Source of the DNA: Candidatus Poribacteria bacterium
Lineage (GTDB): Bacteria > Poribacteria > WGA-4E > WGA-3G
Length of the DNA stretch: 54,648 bases
Assembly: GCA_022821495.1 (NCBI GenBank)
Contig: JAJEDN010000084.1
Coordinates: 1 to 54,648, forward strand
Direction: 5' to 3'
The notes under the pieces are model-generated. The model saw nothing but the letters and a program-made list of their open reading frames with translations. It was not told the origin of the DNA and made no database searches. Numbering within the stretch: position 1 is the first letter of the stretch; each line of letters starts with the position of its first letter. This document shows positions 6,961 to 18,178 of the stretch, piece by piece. Position numbers and translations under genes: made by a program.

Positions 6961-9108
6961 ATGTTTGGCTTGACTTTCTTAACAGCCTCTTTTGCAATAG
7001 CCGGTGCTATAGGCGCATCTATTCCGCTCATTCTCCATCTATTAAACCGAGAACGGGCAAGACGATTGGTATTCAGTACTGTGCGTTTCATTCAGATGTC
7101 GCATCAGACCAACGTCCGTCGACACAAGTTGAAACGCTGGTTGCTACTGCTGATGCGCATTTTGATATTAGCGTTGCTCGGTTTAGCATTCGCACGACCC
7201 TTTTTCGCCGCTGATCCGGTGTTCACACAGAAAACGGGTGGGAAACGAAACGCTGTTATTATTCTTGATACATCTTATAGTATGCAATATGAAGGTGTTT
7301 TTGAGGACGCTAAGGCGGCGGCGATCAAGATTTTGGATGGACTTGACGCATCCGATGCAGCCGGACTGATCCTTTCGTCTGACAACGCCCGTGTTGTGGC
7401 ACCACTCGGTTCAGAATTTTCACACATTCGGACGGCTGTGAACGCTGCAGAGGTAACTTATGAACATACGGATTACTTGGATGCCCTGCAAACTGCGGAT
7501 GAGATCCTCCAGCCTATTCCTATCGGTGAGAAACAGGTTTATCTCGTCGGGGATATGCAAAAGCGAGGGTGGGAGAATTTCATTGAGACGGATAAGCTCA
7601 GCCCGAATGTCCAAATGAATTTTATTGATGTACGTGCTGAAAATCCACAGAATCTCGCTATTACAGCGATGAGTGTTCCGCCCGTCGTGTTAAAAGAACA
7701 GAAAGCCTCGCAGCTCGTGGCGCGTGTCCATAATTTTGGCAATGAACCGGTTGAGAATCTACAGGTCCGCCTTTTTATCGATGATAATATAATTGACACC
7801 GTTGAACTTGATATTGAACCGGACGACCTCGCGGATGCCGTCTTCAAAGTTACGTTTGAGGACGAGGCAACGCATACAGGTTGGGTTGAACTCCCGGCGG
7901 ACGCACTTGCGGCTGACAACAAACGATATTTTACTTTGCAAAGTCTACAGTCAATCAAAGTCCATGCAGTCTATGATCAACCGCGAACATTGGTAGGGGC
8001 TGGGTTACCCAGTCGCTACGTAGAAACTTTTTTTATGAAAAGGGCGTTGAACTCCGAGAGTGATACCCTGCAAGTCGATTTCACCGAATCTGTCTCCGTA
8101 CCCAATGCAGCCGCACTTGAACGCGTCGATGTTCTTATTCTTGCCAATGTAGCAGAGATTTCTAACAGTGAAGCCGAGCGTGTGAAAACTTATGTCGCTG
8201 CAGGTGGCGGCTTGATTGTGACAGTCGGTGATAATATAGATACCGATGCCTATAAGCAACGCCTTGGCGGTGAGACCGGATTGATGCCTTGCGAGTTCGT
8301 CCAAGCAGTCGGGGACGCTTTTGATCGTGAACAATTTCGCGTGCTTGCCACGGTAAAGTATGAACATCCAATTTTCGCGCCTTTTAAGGAACCGAATCAC
8401 GGAGATTTCGGTAAAGCGCGGTTTTACAGACACTTTCAGGCGGTTCCGACAAAAGATACGACCGTCATTGCAGCTTATGATGATGGGAGTCCGGCACTCC
8501 TTGAGAAACCTTACGGGCAGCTGGGACGTGTACTCTGTTTTACTTCGACGATAGATAGAGAATGGAGCGATCTACCGATTCGTGCCGTTTATTTGCCGTT
8601 CCTGCACGAGTCTATTAAATATCTCGCGCTTAAAAGTGAAAACGCTATTCCTAATTATCGTGTTGGTGATAACGTTGAACTAAAGATCCCTGAACCTGAA
8701 AGTGGGAACGTTGTGGGTGATAAGGCGATTGCGGTTTTTGACCCGAACAATGTTGAGACTCGCTTGCGACGGGACGCGAACGTTCCCGGGGTGTCCGCAC
8801 AAGGCAGCTTCTTTTACAATGACACCGCTGTTCCGGGTATTTATTCAGTCCATGCATCTGGAGCTGACGCGTACGCTTTCGTCGTCAATGTTGATACAAC
8901 GGAGTCTGACCTCGCAGCGCGTGATGTAGAAGAATTAACGAGTATGCTGAAAGGTACTGCAGATGAATCGGTGGAGGAGAAACCGGCGGCAGAACTTGTG
9001 GCGCAGTACCGCGAAGATGTTGAGAAAAACCAAAGTGTATGGGTTTATCTTATGTTGGCGGTTTTTGCTTTGGCGGTAACGGAAATGTTTCTTGCCAATC
9101 GCGTATAA
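6961..9108 (+). CDS. BatA-type membrane protein with VWA domain
   Basis: A 715-residue protein of the aerotolerance/BatA family. It begins with the BatA N-terminal domain (TM at about 5-27, LILHLLNRERARRLVFSTVRF, second TM at 60-78), then a VWA domain with the MIDAS D103-T-S105-Y-S107. A long periplasmic part follows that includes a glutamine-amidotransferase-like segment (about 380-520), and a last TM at 694-711 (VWVYLMLAVFALAVTEMFL). Codons 345-353 are a 27-bp palindrome reading VGAGLPSRY between domains. It is in line with the DUF58 gene and probably in the same complex. Confidence 0.87.
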   Translation: MFGLTFLTASFAIAGAIGASIPLILHLLNRERARRLVFSTVRFIQMSHQTNVRRHKLKRWLLLLMRILILALLGLAFARPFFAADPVFTQKTGGKRNAVIILDTSYSMQYEGVFEDAKAAAIKILDGLDASDAAGLILSSDNARVVAPLGSEFSHIRTAVNAAEVTYEHTDYLDALQTADEILQPIPIGEKQVYLVGDMQKRGWENFIETDKLSPNVQMNFIDVRAENPQNLAITAMSVPPVVLKEQKASQLVARVHNFGNEPVENLQVRLFIDDNIIDTVELDIEPDDLADAVFKVTFEDEATHTGWVELPADALAADNKRYFTLQSLQSIKVHAVYDQPRTLVGAGLPSRYVETFFMKRALNSESDTLQVDFTESVSVPNAAALERVDVLILANVAEISNSEAERVKTYVAAGGGLIVTVGDNIDTDAYKQRLGGETGLMPCEFVQAVGDAFDREQFRVLATVKYEHPIFAPFKEPNHGDFGKARFYRHFQAVPTKDTTVIAAYDDGSPALLEKPYGQLGRVLCFTSTIDREWSDLPIRAVYLPFLHESIKYLALKSENAIPNYRVGDNVELKIPEPESGNVVGDKAIAVFDPNNVETRLRRDANVPGVSAQGSFFYNDTAVPGIYSVHASGADAYAFVVNVDTTESDLAARDVEELTSMLKGTADESVEEKPAAELVAQYREDVEKNQSVWVYLMLAVFALAVTEMFLANRV
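7993..8019 (+). repeat. 27-bp palindrome inside the BatA-type gene
   Basis: Same element as at 5129, with one arm slightly decayed (CCAGTCGC instead of CCAGCCCC). It is read in the same frame as the copies in the PP2C and rdgB genes, giving VGAGLPSRY. Confidence 0.92.
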
Positions 9109-9109
9109 G

Positions 9110-9229
9110 TTAGTTAAAAGTTACCAGTAACCAGTTAAGAGGGGAATCTGATCTACGTAGGTCTTTCTCTTAACTGGAAACTGGAAGGCGTACTCGCCGT
9201 ACTGGGTACTGGGTACTGATACAAAACTA
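9110..9229. repeat. Heptamer-array element G (TTACCAG type)
   Basis: AGTTACCAGTAACCAGTTAAGAG on the left, then CTGGAAACTGGAA and ACTGGGTACTGGGTACTGATA, ending in AAAACTATT (9221-9229). Same architecture and terminus as the TTATAAG elements, with a different heptamer. Confidence 0.65.
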
Positions 9230-9244
9230 TTCCAAGGAGAAATC

Positions 9245-10168
9245 GTGAACTTTGAAGCAAGCGCACCGATTGAGGTGCCAAAAATCGTATCTGATGAGCA
9301 GACCCAGTTTTTTATCGATAATGGGTATCTTGTTGTTCCAGATCTGCTCTCTCTTGATGAGATAGAGGAGTTACGACAAGACGCTATCACGATCGCCAGA
9401 GGTGGCCATCCGTGTGATAACCTCCAACCGCTGCCTGATGGTATGAGCGATACGGAGGTTATGAGTCGTATTCTCTGTATTCATCAACCGCATTATGTCA
9501 GTCCCATTATTGAGAAGTACGTCAAGCACCCGAAAATCTGTGGGATCTTGAGCCAAATTGCCGCTGCACACCTCCCACATTGGGATGGGAGCGTCAAGTG
9601 TATGCAGTCCATGCTCTTTGTGAAACCTCCAAATTTTCAGGGGCAGGCGTGGCACCAGGACGAGATCTATATTCCCACCCGGGATCGTTCGCTAATCGGT
9701 GCTTGGATAGCGATGGACGATGCGACAGTGGAAAACGGGTGTCTATGGATCCTCCCCGGTTCACACCGTCGCGGTTATCTCTATCCACAGAAGGCGCATG
9801 AAAATCCAGATGAATTTGACTTTGCGGAGGAAAGCTACGGCTTTGATGATACGGATGAGATACCCGTTGAAGTTACAACGGGAACGTTAGTTTTCTTCAA
9901 CGGATATTTGCTCCACCGCTCCCGTAAGAACCGCGGTAATACGTTTCGTAGGGTCTTGGTGAACCACTACTGTAACGCTTGGTCACTTTTACCGTGGTCA
10001 ATTCGCGAAGGGGAACGTCCTGCGAGTGCGGATCGGCGATGCATTGTTCCGGTCTCTGGGGTCGATCCTTATGCATGGAAAGGTTATGATGAACCTCCTA
10101 AAAATGTTTCTTTGCGGACATGTAAAGCCGTTCAGCAAATAGCGGAGGCAGCAGATGCAGATGGATAG
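9245..10168 (+). CDS. Phytanoyl-CoA dioxygenase family protein
   Basis: A 307-residue Fe(II)/2-oxoglutarate-dependent oxygenase of the PhyH family. The iron ligands are H137 and D139 (WHQDEIYIP) and H224 (LLHRSRKNRG), with R227 or R230 placed to bind 2-oxoglutarate. The substrate cannot be told from sequence; this family is large and many members act on small molecules unrelated to phytanoyl-CoA. The GTG start at 9245 follows AAGGAG at 9234. The stop overlaps the start of the next small gene by 14 nt, so they are probably co-translated. Confidence 0.88.
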   Translation: MNFEASAPIEVPKIVSDEQTQFFIDNGYLVVPDLLSLDEIEELRQDAITIARGGHPCDNLQPLPDGMSDTEVMSRILCIHQPHYVSPIIEKYVKHPKICGILSQIAAAHLPHWDGSVKCMQSMLFVKPPNFQGQAWHQDEIYIPTRDRSLIGAWIAMDDATVENGCLWILPGSHRRGYLYPQKAHENPDEFDFAEESYGFDDTDEIPVEVTTGTLVFFNGYLLHRSRKNRGNTFRRVLVNHYCNAWSLLPWSIREGERPASADRRCIVPVSGVDPYAWKGYDEPPKNVSLRTCKAVQQIAEAADADG

Positions 10169-10358
10169 TTTATCCGAGCTCAGGCAGGCATTGGAGACAA
10201 TGTTTTCGCGAATTGAGACTGGGGAAGATATATTGGAACAATTGGAGCGGATTAACGTGTTGTATCAAGAACTTCCAGCGACAGCACCCAAAATGCTGAG
10301 CCACTATCTTGAACGGAAAAGTTACACAAAAGCGTTAGCACTGCTTGAAACTCTATAG
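10155..10358 (+). CDS. Small hypothetical helical protein
   Basis: 67 residues, acidic and leucine-rich, predicted all-helical (SLSELRQALETMFSRIETGEDILEQLERIN). It has a good Shine-Dalgarno (GCGGAGG at 10142-10148, 6 nt spacer), overlaps the end of the PhyH gene by 14 nt, and ends 10 nt before rph, so it is a credible operon gene and not a shadow. I do not recognise the family. Confidence 0.6.
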   Translation: MQMDSLSELRQALETMFSRIETGEDILEQLERINVLYQELPATAPKMLSHYLERKSYTKALALLETL

Positions 10359-10368
10359 GTGAGGAAAT

Positions 10369-11127
10369 ATGGAGAGAACGGATGGCCGTCGGCCAGATGA
10401 GATGCGACCAGTTACGATCAAAAGACACTATATCAAACATGCAGAAGGCTCAGTTCTCGTTGCAACAGGCGATACCCGTATTATATGTACCGCCTCCGTC
10501 GTTAACCAGCAACCCCGTTTTATGCGCGACCAGCGGATCAAGAAGAAGGGTTGGGTAACAGCCGAGTATTCCATGTTGCCACGTTCTACCTCTGAACGGA
10601 TGCAACGCGAAATAACCCGGGGCAGTGTCAGCGGCAGAACACAGGAGATTCAACGCCTTATCGGTCGCTCCTTACGCGCGGCTGTAGATCTGTATGCCTT
10701 AGAAGAGCACACGGTCTGGGTCGATTGCGATGTCATCCAAGCCGATGGCGGCACGCGCACTGCTTCAATTACAGGGGCATTTATCGCACTTTGGGACGCT
10801 TGTCAAAGACTCGTCGAAAGTAAAAGGATCAAAAATTTTCCTATCATCGATAATATTGCCGCAACAAGTGTCGGGCTTGTCAAGGGTGAAGCACTCTTGG
10901 ATCTCTGTTACACTGAGGATTCAACAGCGGATGTTGATATGAATATCGTTATGACTGGGAGCGGACAGTTTATAGAGATACAGGGTACCGCAGAGGAGAA
11001 GCCTTTTACGCGCGACGATTACGATCAAATGTTAGATCTTGCTGTCGGTGGGATACAACAACTCGTCCGACTACAGAATCGGATGATGTTGGAGAACTTA
11101 GATGAAGCTTGTACTGGCGACGCATAA
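10369..11127 (+). CDS. rph: Ribonuclease PH
   Basis: A 252-residue phosphorolytic 3'-5' exoribonuclease that trims tRNA 3' ends. The N-terminal [12 protein letters not shown], the phosphate-binding [15 protein letters not shown] and the central [21 protein letters not shown] are all canonical, and the length is usual for RNase PH. The Shine-Dalgarno GGTGAGG lies just before ATG 10369. The 3' end overlaps rdgB by 26 nt, the common rph-rdgB arrangement. Confidence 0.96.
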   Translation: MERTDGRRPDEMRPVTIKRHYIKHAEGSVLVATGDTRIICTASVVNQQPRFMRDQRIKKKGWVTAEYSMLPRSTSERMQREITRGSVSGRTQEIQRLIGRSLRAAVDLYALEEHTVWVDCDVIQADGGTRTASITGAFIALWDACQRLVESKRIKNFPIIDNIAATSVGLVKGEALLDLCYTEDSTADVDMNIVMTGSGQFIEIQGTAEEKPFTRDDYDQMLDLAVGGIQQLVRLQNRMMLENLDEACTGDA

Positions 11128-11698
11128 CCAAGGTAAGGTCAAGGAACTCACGAAGATGCTCCGCGTAGGGGCTGGGTTACCCAGCCCCTACCAACAGATA
11201 GAGGTCGTCTCCTTAAAGGCGTATCCCGATGCACCTGAGGTCGTTGAAGACGGTGAAACATATATGGAGAACGCCGCTAAAAAAGCATCTGCTATTGCTG
11301 AATATACAGGTTGTCTTGCCCTTGCTGATGATGCTGGATTAGAGGTAGATGCGCTCAACGGTGCGCCGGGTATTCATTCTAAACGGTGGGCAGGTGAAGA
11401 CGCTACGGATGCTATCCGGATTGCGAAACTCCTCCAAGCACTTGAAGGGCGCACGGATCGCCGTGCCCGTTTTATCGCCGCAATCGCAGTTGTACACCCT
11501 AATTCTGTTCCGAAAGGCGTACGCGGTGTTTGTGAAGGATACATCACGCACGCACCTAAAGGCGAGACAGGTTTTGGCTACGATCCGGTGTTTGTACCGG
11601 ACGGCTATGAGCAGACTTTCGCAGAATTGGGAGAAGAGATAAAGAATCAAATCAGTCATAGAGCCAAGGCATTAAAAAAAGCACTTTATTGGTTATAG
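11102..11698 (+). CDS. rdgB: RdgB/HAM1 non-canonical purine NTP pyrophosphatase
   Basis: A 198-residue ITPase family enzyme that hydrolyses dITP/XTP to monophosphates. Motifs: [10 protein letters not shown] at 7-16, [32 protein letters not shown] and [10 protein letters not shown]. Codons 22-30 are a perfect 27-bp palindrome encoding VGAGLPSPY, placed after the first helix where RdgB has a surface loop; the core is untouched, so the enzyme is probably active. The C-terminal YWL and the TAG stop fall at the start of heptamer element C. It overlaps rph by 26 nt. Confidence 0.95.
   Translation: MKLVLATHNQGKVKELTKMLRVGAGLPSPYQQIEVVSLKAYPDAPEVVEDGETYMENAAKKASAIAEYTGCLALADDAGLEVDALNGAPGIHSKRWAGEDATDAIRIAKLLQALEGRTDRRARFIAAIAVVHPNSVPKGVRGVCEGYITHAPKGETGFGYDPVFVPDGYEQTFAELGEEIKNQISHRAKALKKALYWL
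11165..11191 (+). repeat. 27-bp palindrome inside rdgB
   Basis: Identical to the copy at 5129-5155 (13-bp perfect arms, one central T), read in the same frame as VGAGLPSPY. Confidence 0.95.
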
Positions 11699-11838
11699 GT
11701 TATAAGTTATAAGTTGGTTATAAGTTATAAGTTATAAGTTAACTTCTTGTGGCGTTCAATTGTGTTGTGGTGTCCACAGCCGCCCTGAATACCACAACAC
11801 AGTTACTTATAACTGTTAACTGTTAACTAACAACTATT
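11690..11838. repeat. Heptamer-array element C
   Basis: TGGTTATAGGTTATAAG array beginning within the last codons of rdgB and providing its TAG stop. A core follows with an inner hairpin (GTGTTGTGGT / ACCACAACAC), ending in CTAACAACTATT (11827-11838), the exact reverse complement of the AATAGTTGTTAG terminus seen at 3548 and 19009. Confidence 0.75.
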
Positions 11839-11847
11839 GAGGAGAAA

Positions 11848-12414
11848 ATGGCAGCACTTAACGATTTACGCAACGGGTTGGTTATCCGACTCGACAACAT
11901 TGTTTATACTATTGTCGATTGTCAGCATGTCAAGCCGGGTAAGGGCAGCGCCTTTGCCCGAACGAAGATTAAACGTGTCACTAACGGTGCCGTCTTGGAT
12001 CGGACGTTTCGTTCTAATGAGACTATTGAAACCGTTAGACTTATGGACCACCAAATGCAGTACATGTACCGGGATGGTGATGTCCTATGGTTTATGGACA
12101 ACGAGTCATTTGAACAACACACACTTCCGATGAGCCTCGTTGAGGATAGTTTGAAGTTTCTCAAAGAAGGGGAGACTGTCACCGTCAAAATGGATGGGCA
12201 AGTGCCACTTGCCATTGAACTCCCGAACTTCGTTGAACTTCAAATCGTAGAGACCGATCCTGGATTACGAGGTGATACCGTCAGTGGTGGATCCAAACGT
12301 GCTACGCTTGAGACAGGAGGGGTTGTTAACGTCCCCCTATTTGTTCAAAACGAAACGCGTATCAAAGTTGACACGCGTACGGGAAAATATGTAGAAAGGA
12401 TGGGGAATAGTTAA
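11848..12414 (+). CDS. efp: Elongation factor P
   Basis: A 188-residue translation factor that relieves ribosome stalling at polyproline. The loop HVKPGKGSAF carries K32, the position lysylated by EpmA in bacteria that have the EpmA/B system; no modification enzyme is in the window. The ATG at 11848 has GAGGAG upstream. The last codons and the TAA stop lie within the AATAGTTAA terminus of heptamer element D. It precedes accB-accC, a common linkage. Confidence 0.96.
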   Translation: MAALNDLRNGLVIRLDNIVYTIVDCQHVKPGKGSAFARTKIKRVTNGAVLDRTFRSNETIETVRLMDHQMQYMYRDGDVLWFMDNESFEQHTLPMSLVEDSLKFLKEGETVTVKMDGQVPLAIELPNFVELQIVETDPGLRGDTVSGGSKRATLETGGVVNVPLFVQNETRIKVDTRTGKYVERMGNS

Positions 12415-12529
12415 TAGTTATTAGTTGTTAGTTGTTAGTTAAGAGGGTTCTTCGAACAGTTCCGTAAACCTCGAACAGTTCCGTAAATCTCTTATAACTT
12501 ATAACTTATAACTTATAACTTATAACTAT
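12406..12529. repeat. Heptamer-array element D
   Basis: Starts AATAGTTAATAGTTATTAG (overlapping the efp stop), contains a direct repeat TCGAACAGTTCCGTAAA in two copies in its core, then a long TATAACT array and AACTATT at the end. It separates efp from accB. Confidence 0.7.
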
Positions 12530-12540
12530 TAAAAACAGAA

Positions 12541-13080
12541 ATGCGTCAAAATAGATCCAAGGATAAATCTGAAAGCAAAGCGCTGTCGTTTAAATCCGCG
12601 GAACAAGACTACAGTGATGTCCTCGAACTCGTTGAGCAGTTGGCAGAGGTACTCGACCGTACTGACCTAACGGAAGTACGTATTCGGGACAACGAATTTG
12701 AGGTGCAAGTCTCCAGGGAGCGACAGAGTTTAGTTGGGTATGAACAGCCACCGCTGCAACGCATCGCGGCAAGTGTCGCAACCGGAACACCGCAGATCCC
12801 CTTAGAAGACACGGATGTAGAGGTGAGCGCGCAACCTGAGAATGAATTCATCAATGCACCGATGCCTTCACGCTTCTACCGCTCTCCTACACCTGAAGAA
12901 CCGCCTTTTGTAGAAGTTGGGGATGCCGTTGCCACTGGTGAACCCGTGGCTGTCCTTGAAGTTATGAAGACTTACAATCCGGTGGAAGCCCCATTTAACT
13001 GTGAAATAGTCGAGATTCTTGTTGAAGATGGTGATGCGGTTGAGTATGCACAGCCTCTGTTCCGAGTGAAGCAGACATAA
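12541..13080 (+). CDS. accB: Biotin carboxyl carrier protein of acetyl-CoA carboxylase
   Basis: A 179-residue BCCP. The biotinyl domain occupies the C-terminal 75 residues; the biotinylated lysine is K143 in EVMKTYN. An N-terminal helical part (DVLELVEQLAEVLDRTDLTEVRI) and a linker precede it. Codons of the segment ESKALSFKS come from a copy of the 20-bp AAGCGAAGC repeat (12573-12592) near the N-terminus. No Shine-Dalgarno is seen; element D ends 11 nt before the ATG. It functions with AccC, encoded next. Confidence 0.95.
   Translation: MRQNRSKDKSESKALSFKSAEQDYSDVLELVEQLAEVLDRTDLTEVRIRDNEFEVQVSRERQSLVGYEQPPLQRIAASVATGTPQIPLEDTDVEVSAQPENEFINAPMPSRFYRSPTPEEPPFVEVGDAVATGEPVAVLEVMKTYNPVEAPFNCEIVEILVEDGDAVEYAQPLFRVKQT
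12573..12592 (+). repeat. 20-bp repeat inside accB
   Basis: AAGCAAAGCGCTGTCGTTTA, one mismatch to the tandem copies at 3091-3131. Read in frame as part of ESKALSFKS. Confidence 0.85.
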
Positions 13081-13240
13081 TGGTTATAAGTTATAAGTTA
13101 TAAGTTATAAGTCTGTTTTTGATCGACCCATGTTTTCTTCTCACGCTTGTTACGCTTAGGGGGTAATGGCATTACAAAGAGATGATAGACCCTCAGAACC
13201 CTCTTAACTTATAACTTATAACTAACAACTAAAAACTATT
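13081..13240. repeat. Heptamer-array element E
   Basis: GGTTATAAG array (four units), a core unlike that of A/B/F, CCTCTTAACTTATAAC, then CTAACAACTAAAAACTATT ending two bases before the accC ATG. Confidence 0.72.
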
Positions 13241-13242
13241 TT

Positions 13243-16330
<3,088 letters not shown>

Positions 16331-16510
16331 ATTGGAAAAATGAAAGGACACAGGACTTACGCAAATCTTTAAACCCCCTAAAGAATCAGAATCAGAATCA
16401 ACGGTATGAGGTTTCCCGTATGGGCTTCCCCGGGTATGAATGCGAATCAACGGTATGAATGCCTTATGGGCATTCACCGTATGGGCATTCACCGCCCCTT
16501 ATCAGGGACA
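16331..16510. other. Spacer with half TIR and short direct repeats
   Basis: With element F this makes a gap of 332 bases without a gene. It holds a lone AGGACTTACGCA (16352-16363), the terminus of the 89-92 bp element family; three AGAATC units; and a 15-bp direct repeat TATGGGCATTCACCG at 16465-16479 and 16480-16494, which with CGGTATGAATGCC upstream can form a hairpin. Confidence 0.55.
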
Positions 16511-16511
16511 A

Positions 16512-16658
16512 TGGTTATAAGTTATAAGTCTGGTTTCTGATGCTTGATTATCTTTTTGTAACCGTCGTTACGCATTGGAGTACCAACGGTTCCAAAAAGA
16601 TATTGGACAATCGGAACCCTCTTAACTTATAACTTATAACCAACAACTAAAAACTATT
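16512..16658. repeat. Heptamer-array element F
   Basis: GGTTATAAGTTATAAG, a core with GGAGTACCAACGG and AGATATTGGACAATCGGAA (shared with A in reverse complement, and with B), CCTCTTAACTTATAAC, CAACAACTAAAAACTATT. It ends 4 bases before ATG 16663. Confidence 0.77.
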
Positions 16659-16662
16659 TACG

Positions 16663-18069
16663 ATGAACATCCGTTTCTATTTACTCATTTCTATATTTTT
16701 ACTGCTGATCGCGTGCGGCGAGGATGCTACAATTAAGCGTGGCAAAGCATTTCTTGAAACGGGCGACACGGCTGCTGCCATTCAGCAGTTTGAGACGGCA
16801 CTTCAGCAGAATCCTTCCAATGCGGAGGCTTACTATCAACTCGGTTTAGTGTATGAAGGATTAGGCGATACGACGCAAGCAAGTAACGCCTTCGGAAGTG
16901 CAGCGAAGTTGGCTCCCAAACGGGCAGAAATCACACTTGCACTTGGGCGCGTCTATTGGCACAACAATGACCGTTCCCTCGCGCTTGTTCAGTTCCAAGG
17001 TCTGTTAATCGGTTCTCCGAAAAAAGAGATTCTCCTGCAATTGGCAGGACTTACTGGCGATGCCTATCACGTCCAACGTCTCCGTACCGAAGGCAGCGAC
17101 GATTATGAGCAGACCTTTACGGAGAAAGGGAATATCATGACGTTTACTGCGAAGTACAACGACGATTATAGTCCGGCAATTTCACCGGATGGAAAGTCGG
17201 TCGTTTTCGCATCAAATCGTCTCCAGAATGCTGAGTTGTACCTCATGAATCTCACAGATCGCTCATTACGACAGCTCACACATACCGACGAACTTGACGA
17301 ATACATGCCCGCGTTTTCACCAGACGGAAAATCGATTGCCTTTGTTACGGAACGGACACGTGGCGGTATGATGCTCCCGCCTGTCCAAGCAAGCGGTTCG
17401 GATCCGAGTCGCGCGTCTATCTACCTGATGGATATTGACGGGAGAAACCAGCGTCCATTGGTAGATGCAGATGGTGCAGATCGCGCACCCGTTTTTTCAC
17501 CCGACGGACAAAAAATTGCTTTTGAGTCTAAGGCACCGACACAGGAAGCCGAGGACCGTAGGGGCGAGGTTACCTCGCCCCTACAAAATAACGACACATT
17601 GGAAATCTATGTCATTGATATTGATGGCACCAATAGGATGCAACTGACGCATAATGAGGTGGATGATGGACACCCGACGTGGGCACCGAATGGGAAACAG
17701 GTCGCCTATACGGGGATGGTGGAGGACATCTACCAGATTTTCATTGTTAATGCAACAGGTGGCACGCCAAAGCAGTTGACCTTTTCAAATGCCAGCCATT
17801 ATCACCCGATCTTCAGCCCAGAGGGTAAACGGATTGTCTATGTGTCAAATGCCCATAACCACTATACACTCTGGATGATGGACATTGACGGCAGGAACAA
17901 AACCCAACTCACAAACTACATCGGCGCACATTTTGAACCGAGTCTTTCGCGAGACGGGAAGAAACTTGTGTTTAGTTCAGACCGTTCGGACCACATGCGA
18001 ATCTATCTCATGGATTTGACACAACCCGTTCAGAAAGAAGCGTTAAAGGCGAGATTGGCGGGGGAATAG
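16663..18069 (+). CDS. TPR and TolB-like beta-propeller lipoprotein
   Basis: 468 residues. A signal peptide with lipobox LLIAC (lipidated C18) marks a membrane-anchored lipoprotein. TPR repeats occupy about 22-125 and a TolB-type PD40 propeller 150-460, with repeated ISPDGKSVVFASNR- and MDIDGRN-like units. Such propellers bind protein or peptide partners in the periplasm. Codons around 299-307 read RRGEVTSPL from a 27-bp palindrome lying between two blades. The TAG stop lies in the AATAG terminus of element I. No Shine-Dalgarno; element F ends 4 bases before the ATG. It is not tolB itself, since no Tol-Pal genes are near. Confidence 0.82.
   Translation: MNIRFYLLISIFLLLIACGEDATIKRGKAFLETGDTAAAIQQFETALQQNPSNAEAYYQLGLVYEGLGDTTQASNAFGSAAKLAPKRAEITLALGRVYWHNNDRSLALVQFQGLLIGSPKKEILLQLAGLTGDAYHVQRLRTEGSDDYEQTFTEKGNIMTFTAKYNDDYSPAISPDGKSVVFASNRLQNAELYLMNLTDRSLRQLTHTDELDEYMPAFSPDGKSIAFVTERTRGGMMLPPVQASGSDPSRASIYLMDIDGRNQRPLVDADGADRAPVFSPDGQKIAFESKAPTQEAEDRRGEVTSPLQNNDTLEIYVIDIDGTNRMQLTHNEVDDGHPTWAPNGKQVAYTGMVEDIYQIFIVNATGGTPKQLTFSNASHYHPIFSPEGKRIVYVSNAHNHYTLWMMDIDGRNKTQLTNYIGAHFEPSLSRDGKKLVFSSDRSDHMRIYLMDLTQPVQKEALKARLAGE
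17558..17584 (+). repeat. 27-bp palindrome inside the TPR/TolB-like gene
   Basis: Arms GTAGGGGCGAGGT and ACCTCGCCCCTAC, perfect 13-bp complements around one T. Read in a different frame from the GCTGGG variety, giving RGEVTSPL. Confidence 0.95.
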
Positions 18070-18175
18070 TTTTTCAAGTTACCAGTTACCAGTTACGAGT
18101 TACCAGTTAAGAGAAAGACTTGACACATCATATCCCCTCTTTAACTGGGTACTGGGTACTGATACACTAATAACC
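18065..18175. repeat. Heptamer-array element I (TTACCAG type)
   Basis: Begins with AATAG, which is the stop of the preceding gene, continues as four TTACCAG/TTACGAG units, a core, and ACTGGGTACTGGGTACTGATA. It ends just before ATG 18179. Confidence 0.7.
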
Positions 18176-18178
18176 CTT

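Noticed and set aside
16663..18069. Assignment of the TPR/propeller lipoprotein as tolB
   Set aside because: It has a lipobox and N-terminal TPRs, which TolB lacks, and no tolQRA or pal genes are adjacent.
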